Source: G039029935 sp039029935 (lineage in GTDB: Bacteria; Chloroflexota; Anaerolineae; Caldilineales; Caldilineaceae). From it: DNA of 11,329 nucleotides. The notes beneath the pieces were generated by a model that was given only the letters and a program-made list of their open reading frames with translations, was not told the DNA's origin and did no database searches. The stretch lies in contig JBCCFC010000314.1 in NCBI GenBank assembly GCA_039029935.1, forward strand, positions 1-11,329. The letters are read 5' to 3'. The translations under genes were made by a program, and so were the position numbers. This document shows, piece by piece, positions 1 through 7,487 of this stretch (position 1 is its first letter; each line of letters opens with the position of its first letter).

Positions 1-56
1 GCTGATTTCGGGATCGCGGATTGGCCTCGACGCTAATCCGTGATCCCAAAATCAGC
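1..56. repeat. Imperfect palindrome with 22-nt arms at the window edge
   Basis: Bases 1-22 and 35-56 are inverted copies of each other. Only one pair is a true mismatch (9/48) and one is a G-T wobble (16/41), and the loop is 12 nt (23-34). It ends about 20 bp before the ribosome binding site of the cupin gene. No T-run follows on the plus strand, so it is not a classical terminator for plus-strand transcription. It could be an operator, a leader hairpin or a dispersed repeat. Since it begins exactly at base 1, it may extend beyond the window. Confidence 0.55.
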
Positions 57-75
57 GACCCTACCATCACGTTAA

Positions 76-81
76 AAGGAG
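76..81 (+). promoter_or_regulatory. Ribosome binding site of the cupin gene
   Basis: AAGGAG lies 7 nt before the ATG at 89, which is close to ideal spacing and fixes that start. Confidence 0.7.
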
Positions 82-88
82 ATTCACG

Positions 89-487
89 ATGACAGTTATT
101 TATGGAAAGCAGGGCGCGCTCAAGCCAGATAACAAGCCAGCCTGGTGTCATACACCAACCGCAGGCTATTTTCGCATGTCAAAAGATGGGGGATGGCACG
201 ATCTCCACTATCACGATTTCAATGAACTGTATTTGGTTTCGCGCGGTAAAGCGAAGATTCTGAACGGCGGCAAGGAATATTATGTGCAAGCACGGGACAT
301 TGTCTGTATCCAGGCCGGTGATGAACATGACATTCTGGAAGTGTATGGGGATGAGGACTTTGAGCTGTTCTGGGTATATGAGCCGGGACCAGAGGATGGA
401 CGCTTGGGTCATTTGCATCGTAGCCCAGAGAAGGCGAAGGAGCATCCTGTCCCAGCCATGCCACTTCCGCCGGATTTTCCAGTTTGA
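89..487 (+). CDS. Small single-domain cupin protein
   Basis: A 132-residue protein with one cupin beta-barrel, probably cytosolic (no signal peptide or membrane segment). Cupin motif 1 is visible as H40-Y-H42-x3-E46 followed by G53. Motif 2 is seen around G77-D-E-H80. H40, H42, E46 and H80 would form the usual three-His, one-Glu metal site, so a metal-binding cupin is likely. The substrate cannot be inferred: small cupins include dioxygenases, isomerases and sugar- or ligand-sensing proteins. The C-terminal tail is proline-rich (residues ~120-132). It has a good ribosome binding site. It is the only plus-strand gene here and converges on the creatinase remnant, so it is not part of the minus-strand transporter block. 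Family assignment is firm; function is unknown. Confidence 0.85.
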   Translation: MTVIYGKQGALKPDNKPAWCHTPTAGYFRMSKDGGWHDLHYHDFNELYLVSRGKAKILNGGKEYYVQARDIVCIQAGDEHDILEVYGDEDFELFWVYEPGPEDGRLGHLHRSPEKAKEHPVPAMPLPPDFPV

Positions 488-574
488 GGTTGGCACAAGT
501 TTTGCGACCTGTGCGGTTAAGGAATAGCGATTATTTAACTTACACACGTTCAGTGAGCACGCCCCATGCGGCTC

Positions 575-727
575 TAAGGCCATTCCACAAAATAAATTAC
601 CCGTTGAATAGCGGAGTTAGCAATCTCTATTGCGGGTTGCACACGGGAGAGCCGGCAGTAGGACCCAGAGGGTACCCCCGCCTAACTCCGCGAGTTTGTG
701 GGTAATTTATTTTGTGGATTAGCCTAA
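575..727. repeat. MITE-like element with 28-bp terminal inverted repeats and nested stems
   Basis: The ends 575-602 and 700-727 are inverted repeats with 25 of 28 positions pairing; the inner 19 (584-602 with 700-718) pair perfectly. Inside lie further nested inverted pairs: 611-620 with 682-691 (GCGGAGTTAG / CTAACTCCGC), 632-636 with 677-681, and a small hairpin at 661-676. It encodes no protein. Size and terminal repeats fit a miniature inverted-repeat transposable element. The layered stems also fit a structured RNA. A clear target-site duplication is not visible, although TA occurs at the left outer edge. Confidence 0.6.
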
Positions 728-813
728 TCTAAATGGGTACGTTATTTAATTGCCATTCCCAAGCAGCAGGAGAGAACAGTATACGTAATTCAGGCATCCT
801 GCCCAAATTGAAA

Positions 814-833
814 CACAGGCTGGGGAGCCTGTG
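814..833. repeat. Perfect 8-bp stem hairpin, REP-like
   Basis: CACAGGCT (814-821), GGGG loop, AGCCTGTG (826-833). It lies 15 bp beyond the stop codon of the creatinase remnant. A related partial sequence (CAGGCATCCTG, 791-801) lies just before it, which suggests a dispersed short palindrome family. No T-run follows on either strand, so a role as a rho-independent terminator is weak. Confidence 0.45.
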
Positions 834-848
834 CTACACTGCATCGCC

Positions 849-1199
849 TTATTTCTTCACAATATTATGCTCTGGTCCAAATGGGAACCCTGTAATGTTA
901 TCAGCCCCATCTTCTTTGACGACCAGAATATCATGCTCACGATAGCCGCCAGCCCCCGGCATTCCTTCGGGCAACATGATCATCGGCTCCATCGAGACAA
1001 CCATGTTGGGTTCGAGGACAGTCTCGATGTCTTCCCGTAGCTCCAGCCCCGCTTCACGGCCATAGTAGTGTGAGAGTGTGCCAAACGAATGGCCGTAGCC
1101 AAAGGTGCGGTATTGAAGCAGGTCATATTTGGCGTAAATCTCGTTGAGTTCAGCGGCGATGTCACAGCAGCGGTTGCCGGGCTTGATTAGCTCTAAGCC
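849..1199 (-). pseudogene. 3' remnant of a creatinase-like (M24 family) gene
   Basis: The minus strand from about 1199 to the TAA at 849-851 encodes 116 residues that match, from my memory of the family, the C-terminal part of creatinase (creatine amidinohydrolase, a pita-bread-fold M24 relative of about 400 residues). Recognisable pieces are LELIKPG, GYGHSFGTLSHYYGREAGL, VVSMEPMIMLPEGMPGAGGY, REHDILVV and ITGFPFGPEHNIV. There is no start: upstream in this frame a TAA lies four codons before the LELIKPG stretch. The upstream ~70%, which carries the family's catalytic His and one active-site Glu, is absent; only the Glu in SMEP remains. The break falls at 1199/1200, where DNA homologous to the neighbouring ATPase paralogue begins. 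The reading frame itself is still undamaged, so the truncation looks fairly recent. Another M24 subfamily is possible, but creatinase fits best. Confidence 0.8.
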
Positions 1200-3240
1200 T
1201 GTCTGAAATTAGCCGTTGTTCATCTCTAATGGCATATGTTGTGTAGCTTAACGATAGTACGACGCCTACATAGTATAAAATAGCGGCAGAGAGAAACCCG
1301 AAGCCTAAAAAGAAGACACCTAATACGCCAAGCGCATTGGGGACAACCATAATTTGTAGACCACCATCCATTGTCTTATCGAAAGAGTCTGCCATACTAA
1401 ATAATGTATCAAGCTGTTGCAGACTCTCGTCCATTAAAATGATTTGCGCTGTATCCGTTGCTACTGACGATGCACCGCTGAGGGAAATCGAGATATTGGC
1501 TTTTTTCAGGGCAATTGAGTCATTGATACCATCACCGATAAAGCAGACAACTTTGCCCTCCGCTTGTAATTGGGCAATCAAATCCGCTTTATGTTCGGGC
1601 AGTGTCTCGGCAAAATAATGCTCAATACCCAGAGATGTCGCCAGTTGTCTAGTCGGTTTTTCGTGATCACCTGAAATGATATAGATTGCTTTACCGCGTT
1701 TTTGCAGACAGGTGACAATTTCTTTTGCTTCGGGTCGAACAGTGGGATGGAGTTCAATGAGCCCAACGACTTGCTCATCAATAGCAACACAGATGAGAGA
1801 ATATCCATACTCGTGGCTGTTGTTTTGGATTTGTTCAACCTCAATCGGTAACGTGAGACCTTCTAATTGCATAAAACGGGTGCTGCCCACGCGGATCAAT
1901 TTTTGCTCAATTTTTACCTGAAGACCATATCCAATTTTATAGGCACTCTCTTCGATGGCAGGCAAATCAAGACTGCGATTGGCGGCTTCTTGGCGAATGG
2001 CTTTGGCAATGGGATGCGTTTGTTTATGCTCGGCAGCAGCAGCATACTTGAGAACGTTATCCTCATCATAACGGCCAAGGGCATAGACTTTACCAACATG
2101 TGGCTGCTCTTCTGTCAACGTACCTGTCTTATCAAAAACAACGGTGTCCACTTGGCTTAACAGTTCTAATGAGCGGCCATCTTTGATGAGAACGCTGTTT
2201 CGCGAGGCCAAGTTAAGGAAATTTAACAATGTAACGGGCGCAAAGACACGCATACAATAGGGAAAGCTGACCGAGTACATGATGCCCAACGCACCTGCGG
2301 CTCCTACAAAGGGCAGGGTCAGAGCACCTGCTAGTAAGGTTGGGAGTGCCATTTTATCAACGAATTCTAGCCACTGCCATTGTAGAGACCGCCGGTAGTC
2401 TGCGGTATGATTTAAAATATCGCCGATTTGTGCTGCAACAGTTAGCTGTCCCATCTGCGCCGTTTCAATCTGAATTTTTCCGGATAACACAATCGTGAGG
2501 GCAAACACCTGATCCCCGGGGCCTTTTTCGGCAGGCTGAGACTCGCCCGTGAGAACTCTCTGGTCTATGGTAGCATGTCCCTCTACAATTGTACCATCTA
2601 CAGCAATCGTCTCACCTGCATGAACGACAATCCTGTCACCTTCAGCTAAATCTTCAACAGGGATTTCAATTTCAACAGTATCTTTCAGAATATACACAGA
2701 GCGTGGCTGCTCACCAAATATATTGAGTATTTTTTCTAGCGACTGATCTTCCACTTTGAGTAGTAGCTTTTTGCTCAACGATATCCATGAAGCCAGAACT
2801 GCAGCAGAAACGAACATGCCAGCGGCCAATAAGCCTGTAACTAACACTGCATCAACGACAATCATACGCAGACGTTTTTCATACACAAGTGAATGGCAGG
2901 CATCCTTGAACCAAGGGATATATACATAGATGAGTGCAGGGAGTGCAACGAGTGTTAATGGTGCATAGAACAATGCCCCAGCAATGGTGAAACCGAGCGA
3001 CCCAAGTGAAAGACCCAGATATTGGTTCACTTCCTGCTCTACATCACTAATACCCATTGATTCTTCTTGGGGTAAAAATGAGCGCATATTATGTCCTACC
3101 CCCTCATTAAACACAGCACTCCCCCGTTTTTGTGCATGTTGAGGAATAGACGGGACTTCACGCGTATCACATAAAATGTGAACAAGTTTGGGTTTCCGTC
3201 TTTTCAAGAGCGTTGTTACGATTTTTGTAAAGATAGTCAT
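1162..3240 (-). CDS. Atypical P1B-like P-type ATPase, copy 1, with FPY in place of CPC
   Basis: A 692-residue membrane pump. Domains in order: a soluble N-terminus (1-72) without an HMA domain or CxxC; four helices (~75-160); actuator domain with TGES at 231-234; transport helix pair (~297-345); phosphorylation loop DKTGT at 370-374; nucleotide domain with the P1B-typical HP at 409-410; GDGINDS at 569-575; and two last helices (~628-675). This 4+2+2 layout is that of heavy-metal ATPases. The CPC position, however, reads F326-P-Y328-C329, so the metal-ligand cysteines are missing and the substrate is unknown. The usual Pro after GDGxNDx is Ile. It lies 33 bp after copy 2, so the two are probably co-transcribed. 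The last ~12 residues have no counterpart in copy 2 and are read from creatinase DNA. By eye the gene is clearly lower in G+C than the ABC genes. Confidence 0.88.
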   Translation of the reverse strand: MTIFTKIVTTLLKRRKPKLVHILCDTREVPSIPQHAQKRGSAVFNEGVGHNMRSFLPQEESMGISDVEQEVNQYLGLSLGSLGFTIAGALFYAPLTLVALPALIYVYIPWFKDACHSLVYEKRLRMIVVDAVLVTGLLAAGMFVSAAVLASWISLSKKLLLKVEDQSLEKILNIFGEQPRSVYILKDTVEIEIPVEDLAEGDRIVVHAGETIAVDGTIVEGHATIDQRVLTGESQPAEKGPGDQVFALTIVLSGKIQIETAQMGQLTVAAQIGDILNHTADYRRSLQWQWLEFVDKMALPTLLAGALTLPFVGAAGALGIMYSVSFPYCMRVFAPVTLLNFLNLASRNSVLIKDGRSLELLSQVDTVVFDKTGTLTEEQPHVGKVYALGRYDEDNVLKYAAAAEHKQTHPIAKAIRQEAANRSLDLPAIEESAYKIGYGLQVKIEQKLIRVGSTRFMQLEGLTLPIEVEQIQNNSHEYGYSLICVAIDEQVVGLIELHPTVRPEAKEIVTCLQKRGKAIYIISGDHEKPTRQLATSLGIEHYFAETLPEHKADLIAQLQAEGKVVCFIGDGINDSIALKKANISISLSGASSVATDTAQIILMDESLQQLDTLFSMADSFDKTMDGGLQIMVVPNALGVLGVFFLGFGFLSAAILYYVGVVLSLSYTTYAIRDEQRLISDRLRANQARQPLL

Positions 3241-3273
3241 CTACCCTGCCTATAGTCGTTTGAGCCATCAATG

Positions 3274-5331
3274 TTAAATAATCCGATTATTGGAAATTTG
3301 TCGTTGCTCTCTTTGAATGGAAAACGTTGCGTAGCCTAATGAAGCGGCCACACCAAGATAGTATAAAATGGAGACAGGCAGAAAGCCAAATCCAAAGAGG
3401 ATGACGCCCATTGCCCCCAGCGCGTTGGGTGTTACCATCAGTCGCAACCCACTACCCATTGTGCGGTCAAAAGAATCAGCGATGCCAAAGAGACTGTCGA
3501 GTTGCTGTAGACTCTCGTCCATGAGGATAATCTGCGCCGTGTCCGTTGCCACAGAGGACGCACCACGCAGCGAAATCGAGATGTTGGCTTTTTTGAGGGC
3601 AATCGAGTCGTTAATGCCATCACCAATAAAACAGACTGTTTTCCCCTCAGCTTGGAGTGCGGCAATCAGCTCCGCTTTATTTTCGGGCAGTGTTTCCGCA
3701 AAATAATTTTTGATACTGAGCGATGTCGCCAGTTGTTTGGTGGGCTGTTCATGATCACCAGAAATAATGTAGAGTGATTTGCCCCGTTGTTGCAGAAGCC
3801 TGACCATCTCTTTGGCTTCGGGACGGACAGTGGGGCGCAACTCGATCACGCCAACAACTGCCTCATCAATAGCAACGCATATCAGCGAGTGCCCATGTTC
3901 ATGGCTCTCGTTTTGAATGCGCTCAACCGCACATGGAATCGTCAATTCCTGAAGCTGCATAAAACGAATGCTGCCAACATGGACCATTTTTTGCTCGACT
4001 TGCACCTGAAGACCATACCCAATTTTATAGCTGGTCTCCTGAATATCAGGGAGGACAAGGTTCCGATTGGCCGCTTCTTGACGGATTGCGTTGGCAATTG
4101 GATGGGTTTGCTTATGTTCAGCAGCGGCAGCATAGACCAGCAGTTGGTCCTCATCATAATCGCCCAGCGGGTGGACGCTGCCCACATGCGGTTGTTCCTC
4201 GGTCAATGTCCCTGTCTTGTCAAACACAACGGTATCCACTTGGCTGAGTAACTCTAACGAGCGACCATCCTTCAGTAGGATGCTGTTTTGAGAGGCCAGA
4301 TTGAGGAAGTTGAGCAGGTTGACGGGGGCAAATACACGCATACCATAGGGGAAGCTCACCGCGTACATCATCGCCAACGCACCTGATAGGCCAAAAAAAG
4401 GCAACGACAATACCCCCGCCGCGAGGGTCGTTGCGGCAATTTTGTCAAGAAACGCCAGCCACTCCCATTGCAGAGAACGGCGGTAATCGGCGGTGTTATT
4501 CAAGATGTCGCCGATCTGTGCAGCGACTGTAAGTTCTCCCGCTTGTGTGACTTGAATCTGAATCTCGCCAGACAACACAATGGTGAGGGCAAACACCTGA
4601 TCGCCAGGCCCCTTTTCCGCTGGTTGAGATTCGCCTGTGAGAATTCGTTGGTCAATGCTGGCATATCCTTCCACGATGACACCATCAACAGCGATGGTCT
4701 CGCCAGCGTGAACGACAATGCGCTCCCCTTCCTCTAAATCCTCGATAGGAATCGACACCTCAACCCCATCTTTGAGGATGTACACAGTTCGGGGCTGATT
4801 GCCAAAAATATTGACCATCTTTTCCAGAGAGCTATCTTCGGCACTGAGCAGGAATTTTTTACTCAGCGCGATATATGTCACCATCAATGCGCTGGAAAAA
4901 ATCATACCTGATGCCAATAGCCCTGTGACCAATACGATATCGACTACAGACATGCGCAACTGTTTATCATGCACAACTGTATGGTATGCGTCTTTAAACC
5001 AGGGAATGAATATATAGATAAGTGCTGGTATGGCTAAGAGCGTAAGCGGTGTATAGATCAACGCGCCGGCAATGGTTAGCCCTAGCGAGCCGAGTGAGAG
5101 CAGCATATAGCGATTCACTTCTTTTTCGGCATCGCTGATCCCGGTGTCCTCTTCCTGTGGAGAAAAAGACCGAATTGTCTGATTTTGTAGCCCGTCACCA
5201 AAGAGTGAACTGCTGCGTGTGGATGTTTGTTGGGGCTGGGGCAAGAGTTGAGGGTTATGATGTAGAACATCAATAAGCCTTGACTGTTTTTTTGAGAAAA
5301 AAATCGTTATCGTTTTAGAAAATATGTCCAT
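3274..5331 (-). CDS. Atypical P1B-like P-type ATPase, copy 2, with FPY in place of CPC
   Basis: A close paralogue of copy 1. From the ATG at 5331 it has 685 residues, with TGES at 232-235, FPYG at 327-330, DKTGT at 371-375, HP at 410-411 and GDGINDS at 570-576, all within one residue of copy 1. An ATG at 5361 is also in frame and would add ten residues. I prefer 5331 because the protein then starts like copy 1 (MDIFSKTIT versus MTIFTKIVT), and because TCAAACGA precedes both starts at matching distance (14 and 15 nt). Eight helices, no HMA domain, and no cysteine in or next to the FPY triplet. The central domains match copy 1 at about four of five residues by eye. The N-terminal ~70 residues and the helices diverge more. 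Transported substrate unknown; ATP-driven transport across the cell membrane is inferred from the intact catalytic motifs. Confidence 0.88.
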   Translation of the reverse strand: MDIFSKTITIFFSKKQSRLIDVLHHNPQLLPQPQQTSTRSSSLFGDGLQNQTIRSFSPQEEDTGISDAEKEVNRYMLLSLGSLGLTIAGALIYTPLTLLAIPALIYIFIPWFKDAYHTVVHDKQLRMSVVDIVLVTGLLASGMIFSSALMVTYIALSKKFLLSAEDSSLEKMVNIFGNQPRTVYILKDGVEVSIPIEDLEEGERIVVHAGETIAVDGVIVEGYASIDQRILTGESQPAEKGPGDQVFALTIVLSGEIQIQVTQAGELTVAAQIGDILNNTADYRRSLQWEWLAFLDKIAATTLAAGVLSLPFFGLSGALAMMYAVSFPYGMRVFAPVNLLNFLNLASQNSILLKDGRSLELLSQVDTVVFDKTGTLTEEQPHVGSVHPLGDYDEDQLLVYAAAAEHKQTHPIANAIRQEAANRNLVLPDIQETSYKIGYGLQVQVEQKMVHVGSIRFMQLQELTIPCAVERIQNESHEHGHSLICVAIDEAVVGVIELRPTVRPEAKEMVRLLQQRGKSLYIISGDHEQPTKQLATSLSIKNYFAETLPENKAELIAALQAEGKTVCFIGDGINDSIALKKANISISLRGASSVATDTAQIILMDESLQQLDSLFGIADSFDRTMGSGLRLMVTPNALGAMGVILFGFGFLPVSILYYLGVAASLGYATFSIQREQRQISNNRII

Positions 5332-5493
5332 CGCTTCGCCTGTGTTCGTTTGAGAAAACAATCCTCAGAAATGACTGTATCACGCTCAGAACGTCCACGA
5401 AATCATCATATTGAAGAGCCTGTTGTACGGTTCTCAAACGAACATCGAGCCATGACTGTTCCCGCCAGTATGCACTATTGCGAAGTCCAGTAT
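5332..5493 (-). promoter_or_regulatory. ATPase copy 2 leader with a 14-bp inverted repeat
   Basis: 5343-5356 (TGTTCGTTTGAGAA) and 5431-5444 (TTCTCAAACGAACA) are perfect inverted copies 74 bp apart. The core TCAAACGA, read on the minus strand, recurs at 3256-3264 just upstream of ATPase copy 1. The gap after the ABC ATPase gene and this arrangement suggest that the P-type ATPase pair has its own control region. I could not define a convincing -35/-10 pair or a terminator. Confidence 0.4.
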
Positions 5494-6585
5494 CTATTCG
5501 TTGGACACAACAACACCGTGTTCAACCGCCCAAGAAGCGGTCACTGTTTCACCAATGCTGGGTGTATTGGCATAGCCCACCGGATGCCGTGCGATCACCA
5601 TCGTGCCATCGCCTAACTCAAGCTCATATTTACGCTCGCTGCCAAGATAGATGATGTCTTTGACAGTTGCGCTTAGTGCGTTAGCGTCGTTGACGTCGGT
5701 GCCAACTGCGTAAATATGCATCCGTTCGGGGCGTACCACCAATGAGAGCGGTGTACCCGTTGACAATGTTGTCCCTGGCACGATAAAGTTGCCAACATTG
5801 CTCTGGAAAATGGTCTGTTCGCCATCTTGGCGGAGTTGACCCGCAAAGATATTGGACTCACCAATAAAATCGGCCACAAAGCGCGAGGCGGGACGCTCAT
5901 AGAGGTCTTCGCCACTGCCGACCTGCACGATCTGCCCGTGATTGAAGACGGCGATGCGGTCGCTCATGACCAAGGCCTCTTCCTGATCATGGGTTACATA
6001 GATCATGGTGATGCCCAAATCCTGTTGGATGCGGCGGATTTCAAGCTGGAGAAACTCACGCAGTTTTTTGTCCAACGCACCCAGCGGCTCATCCATGAGG
6101 ACCACGCGCGGTTCAAAGACCAAGGCACGTGCCAGCGCAACACGTTGTTGCTGCCCACCCGATAGTTGCCTTGGATACTGCTTGCTACGGTCGGCCAATC
6201 CTACCAGTGTCAGTACACGTTCAACACGTTCTCGTTGCTCCTTGCGTGACACACCACGCATCTTGAGGGGAAAGCCGACGTTCTGCGCCGCTGTCATGTG
6301 TGGAAAAAGCGCGTAATTTTGGAAGACCATACCAATGTCGCGCTTATGCGGTGGCTCGGTCACAGGTTTATCATCGATCATGATTTCGCCCATGGTTGGC
6401 TCGATAAAACCCGCCACCATTTTAAGTGTGGTGGTCTTACCCGACCCACTGGGGCCGAGCAGTGTCATAAATTCACCACCACGAATATCAAGATTGACAT
6501 CATCCGCCGCTTTGATTGCCCCATAGTGTTTGGATAAATTTTGTAGATTGACTGGTGCTGGTGCCAGTGTAGATGTATCGCTCAT
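5494..6585 (-). CDS. potA: ABC importer ATPase, PotA type
   Basis: A 363-residue cytosolic ATPase that energises the importer encoded upstream. Motifs: Walker A GPSGSGKT at 44-51, Q-loop Q89 (VFQNYALFPH), signature LSGGQQQ at 141-147, Walker B VVLMDEP with D165/E166, D-loop LD at 171-172, and H-loop H199 (YVTHD). After the nucleotide-binding domain (~1-240) comes a C-terminal regulatory TOBE-type region (~280-360), including VVRPERMHIY. Length and layout fit COG3842 (spermidine/putrescine or related cationic and opine-like solutes). It follows the PotC-like permease after a 110-bp gap holding a palindromic element. The ribosome binding site AAGGAA is about 11 nt before the ATG. The exact substrate is not encoded here. 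Confidence 0.92.
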   Translation of the reverse strand: MSDTSTLAPAPVNLQNLSKHYGAIKAADDVNLDIRGGEFMTLLGPSGSGKTTTLKMVAGFIEPTMGEIMIDDKPVTEPPHKRDIGMVFQNYALFPHMTAAQNVGFPLKMRGVSRKEQRERVERVLTLVGLADRSKQYPRQLSGGQQQRVALARALVFEPRVVLMDEPLGALDKKLREFLQLEIRRIQQDLGITMIYVTHDQEEALVMSDRIAVFNHGQIVQVGSGEDLYERPASRFVADFIGESNIFAGQLRQDGEQTIFQSNVGNFIVPGTTLSTGTPLSLVVRPERMHIYAVGTDVNDANALSATVKDIIYLGSERKYELELGDGTMVIARHPVGYANTPSIGETVTASWAVEHGVVVSNE

Positions 6586-6604
6586 TCAGCTTAATTTTCC
6601 TTAA

Positions 6605-6689
6605 TAGGACTTTTGCTCGCGGAGCAAGGCACTCTCTAGTGCCGGAGTCGCATTAGAGAATGCGCTCTCCGCTCACTACGTAAGTCCTA
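6605..6689. repeat. 85-bp multibranched palindromic element between permease and ATPase genes
   Basis: The ends TAGGACTT (6605-6612) and AAGTCCTA (6682-6689) are perfect inverted repeats. Between them lie GCTC-GCG-GAGC (6615-6625), GGCACT-CTCT-AGTGCC (6628-6643), and GCATT-AGAG-AATGC (6650-6663) enclosed by CGGAG/CTCCG (6643-6647 with 6667-6671). The whole could fold as a cloverleaf-like structure. Just outside it, CTTAATTTCCT (6695-6705) and CTTAATTTTCCT (6590-6601) are near-identical direct copies, as an insertion duplication would leave. It is probably a small mobile or REP-like repeat inserted in the operon. Confidence 0.55.
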
Positions 6690-6695
6690 CTTAAC

Positions 6696-7487
6696 TTAAT
6701 TTCCTCCAGCTTGACTTCCTCTCAAGCGTAACAGAGATGAGATGGTAAAGAGTATCACAGTGACGAGGGTCAGCAGTGTGGCAGCGGCGGCAATGGTTGG
6801 ATCAACTTCGGTGCGCACTTGCGTCCACATCACAACAGGCAATGTACGCAAGGTCGGGCTGGTCAGGAAGATGGCGATGACGATCTCGTCCCACGAGGTG
6901 ATGAAGGCGAAGAGTGCGCCTGCCAGTGCGCCTGGTGAAATGAGTGGGAGCGTGATATACCAGAATGTACGTAGTGGTCCTGCGCCCAGATTGGCCGATG
7001 CCAATTCCAGATTGCGATCTAGTGTGCGTAGACTTGCCATCACGTTGATAACGACAAAGGGTATCGCAAGAACAGTGTGTGCGGCGACCAAGGCCAAGAT
7101 TGAGCCTGCAATGCGCCAACGGACAAAGACAGAGAACATACCGACCGCCACAATCACCAGCGGAATAATCAGCGGTGACAGGATGATGGTTTGGATGAGA
7201 TTTTTGCCAGTGAACTGGCTGCGTGTCAATCCAAGTGCGGCGATGGTCCCTAGCACGGTTGCCACAATCACCGTAAAAATGGCGACTTGCAGGCTAGACA
7301 CCGCCGAGTCTGTCCAGATCGGTGAGGTGAAGAGATTTTCGTACCAGCGCAGTGAGTAGCCTGGCGGTGGGAATTTGAGTGTGCGTCCCGATGAAAAGGA
7401 CATGGGGATGATGATGAGTGTGGGTAGAATCAAAAAGATGACAGCGAGTACGCTAAAAATGCGCAGAGGCAAATTGATGCGGTTCAT
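6696..7487 (-). CDS. potC: ABC importer permease, PotC type
   Basis: A 263-residue inner-membrane permease with about six helices; the first is at residues ~8-30. The EAA loop that docks on the ATPase is visible at ~161-186 (ELASANLGAGPLRTFWYITL, followed by PLISPG). The SWDE motif at 198-201 and the length fit the PotC/COG1177 type. Its ATG at 7487 overlaps the stop codon of the preceding permease gene by 4 bp (ATGA), so translation is probably coupled and the two proteins form a heterodimeric channel. The stop codon is followed by a palindromic element before the ATPase gene. The substrate, likely a cationic or amino-acid-derived solute, is inferred from family only. Confidence 0.9.
   Translation of the reverse strand: MNRINLPLRIFSVLAVIFLILPTLIIIPMSFSSGRTLKFPPPGYSLRWYENLFTSPIWTDSAVSSLQVAIFTVIVATVLGTIAALGLTRSQFTGKNLIQTIILSPLIIPLVIVAVGMFSVFVRWRIAGSILALVAAHTVLAIPFVVINVMASLRTLDRNLELASANLGAGPLRTFWYITLPLISPGALAGALFAFITSWDEIVIAIFLTSPTLRTLPVVMWTQVRTEVDPTIAAAATLLTLVTVILFTISSLLRLRGSQAGGN

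Larger units (their letters stand above)
488..848. other. Gene-poor stretch between the cupin gene and the creatinase remnant
   Basis: I see no convincing coding region in these roughly 360 bp. It holds a 153-bp nested inverted-repeat element (575-727) and a perfect small hairpin (814-833), each listed separately. Short open frames here have no ribosome binding site or recognisable protein features. Confidence 0.6.

Noticed and set aside
575..727. Structured element considered as a transposon-linked guide RNA (IscB/IS200-605 type)
   Set aside because: No nuclease or transposase gene adjoins it, and I cannot match it to a remembered consensus. Long terminal inverted repeats are also not typical of that group.
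3787..4251. A 154-codon open frame on the plus strand inside ATPase copy 2
   Set aside because: It is antisense to a gene with all P-type ATPase motifs, has no ribosome binding site, and shows no recognisable protein features.
1162..5331. ATPases considered as P5B-type polyamine pumps because of the neighbouring polyamine-type importer
   Set aside because: The helix layout and HP dipeptide are P1B-like, and the PPxxP transport motif of P5B pumps is absent. Polyamine transport stays only a loose possibility.
5332..5361. Start of ATPase copy 2 at the upstream ATG (5361)
   Set aside because: The ten extra residues have no counterpart in copy 1, and they would be read from the leader block that is conserved as non-coding DNA before copy 1.
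6605..6689. Cloverleaf-like fold considered as a tRNA
   Set aside because: There is no T-arm GTTCRA sequence, no plausible anticodon loop and no normal D-arm. The arms are simple perfect palindromes, which fits a repeat element better.
6742..7359. A 205-codon open frame on the plus strand inside the PotC-like permease
   Set aside because: It mirrors the permease codon pattern on the other strand. The permease has the EAA loop and coupled translation, so the mirror frame is a shadow.
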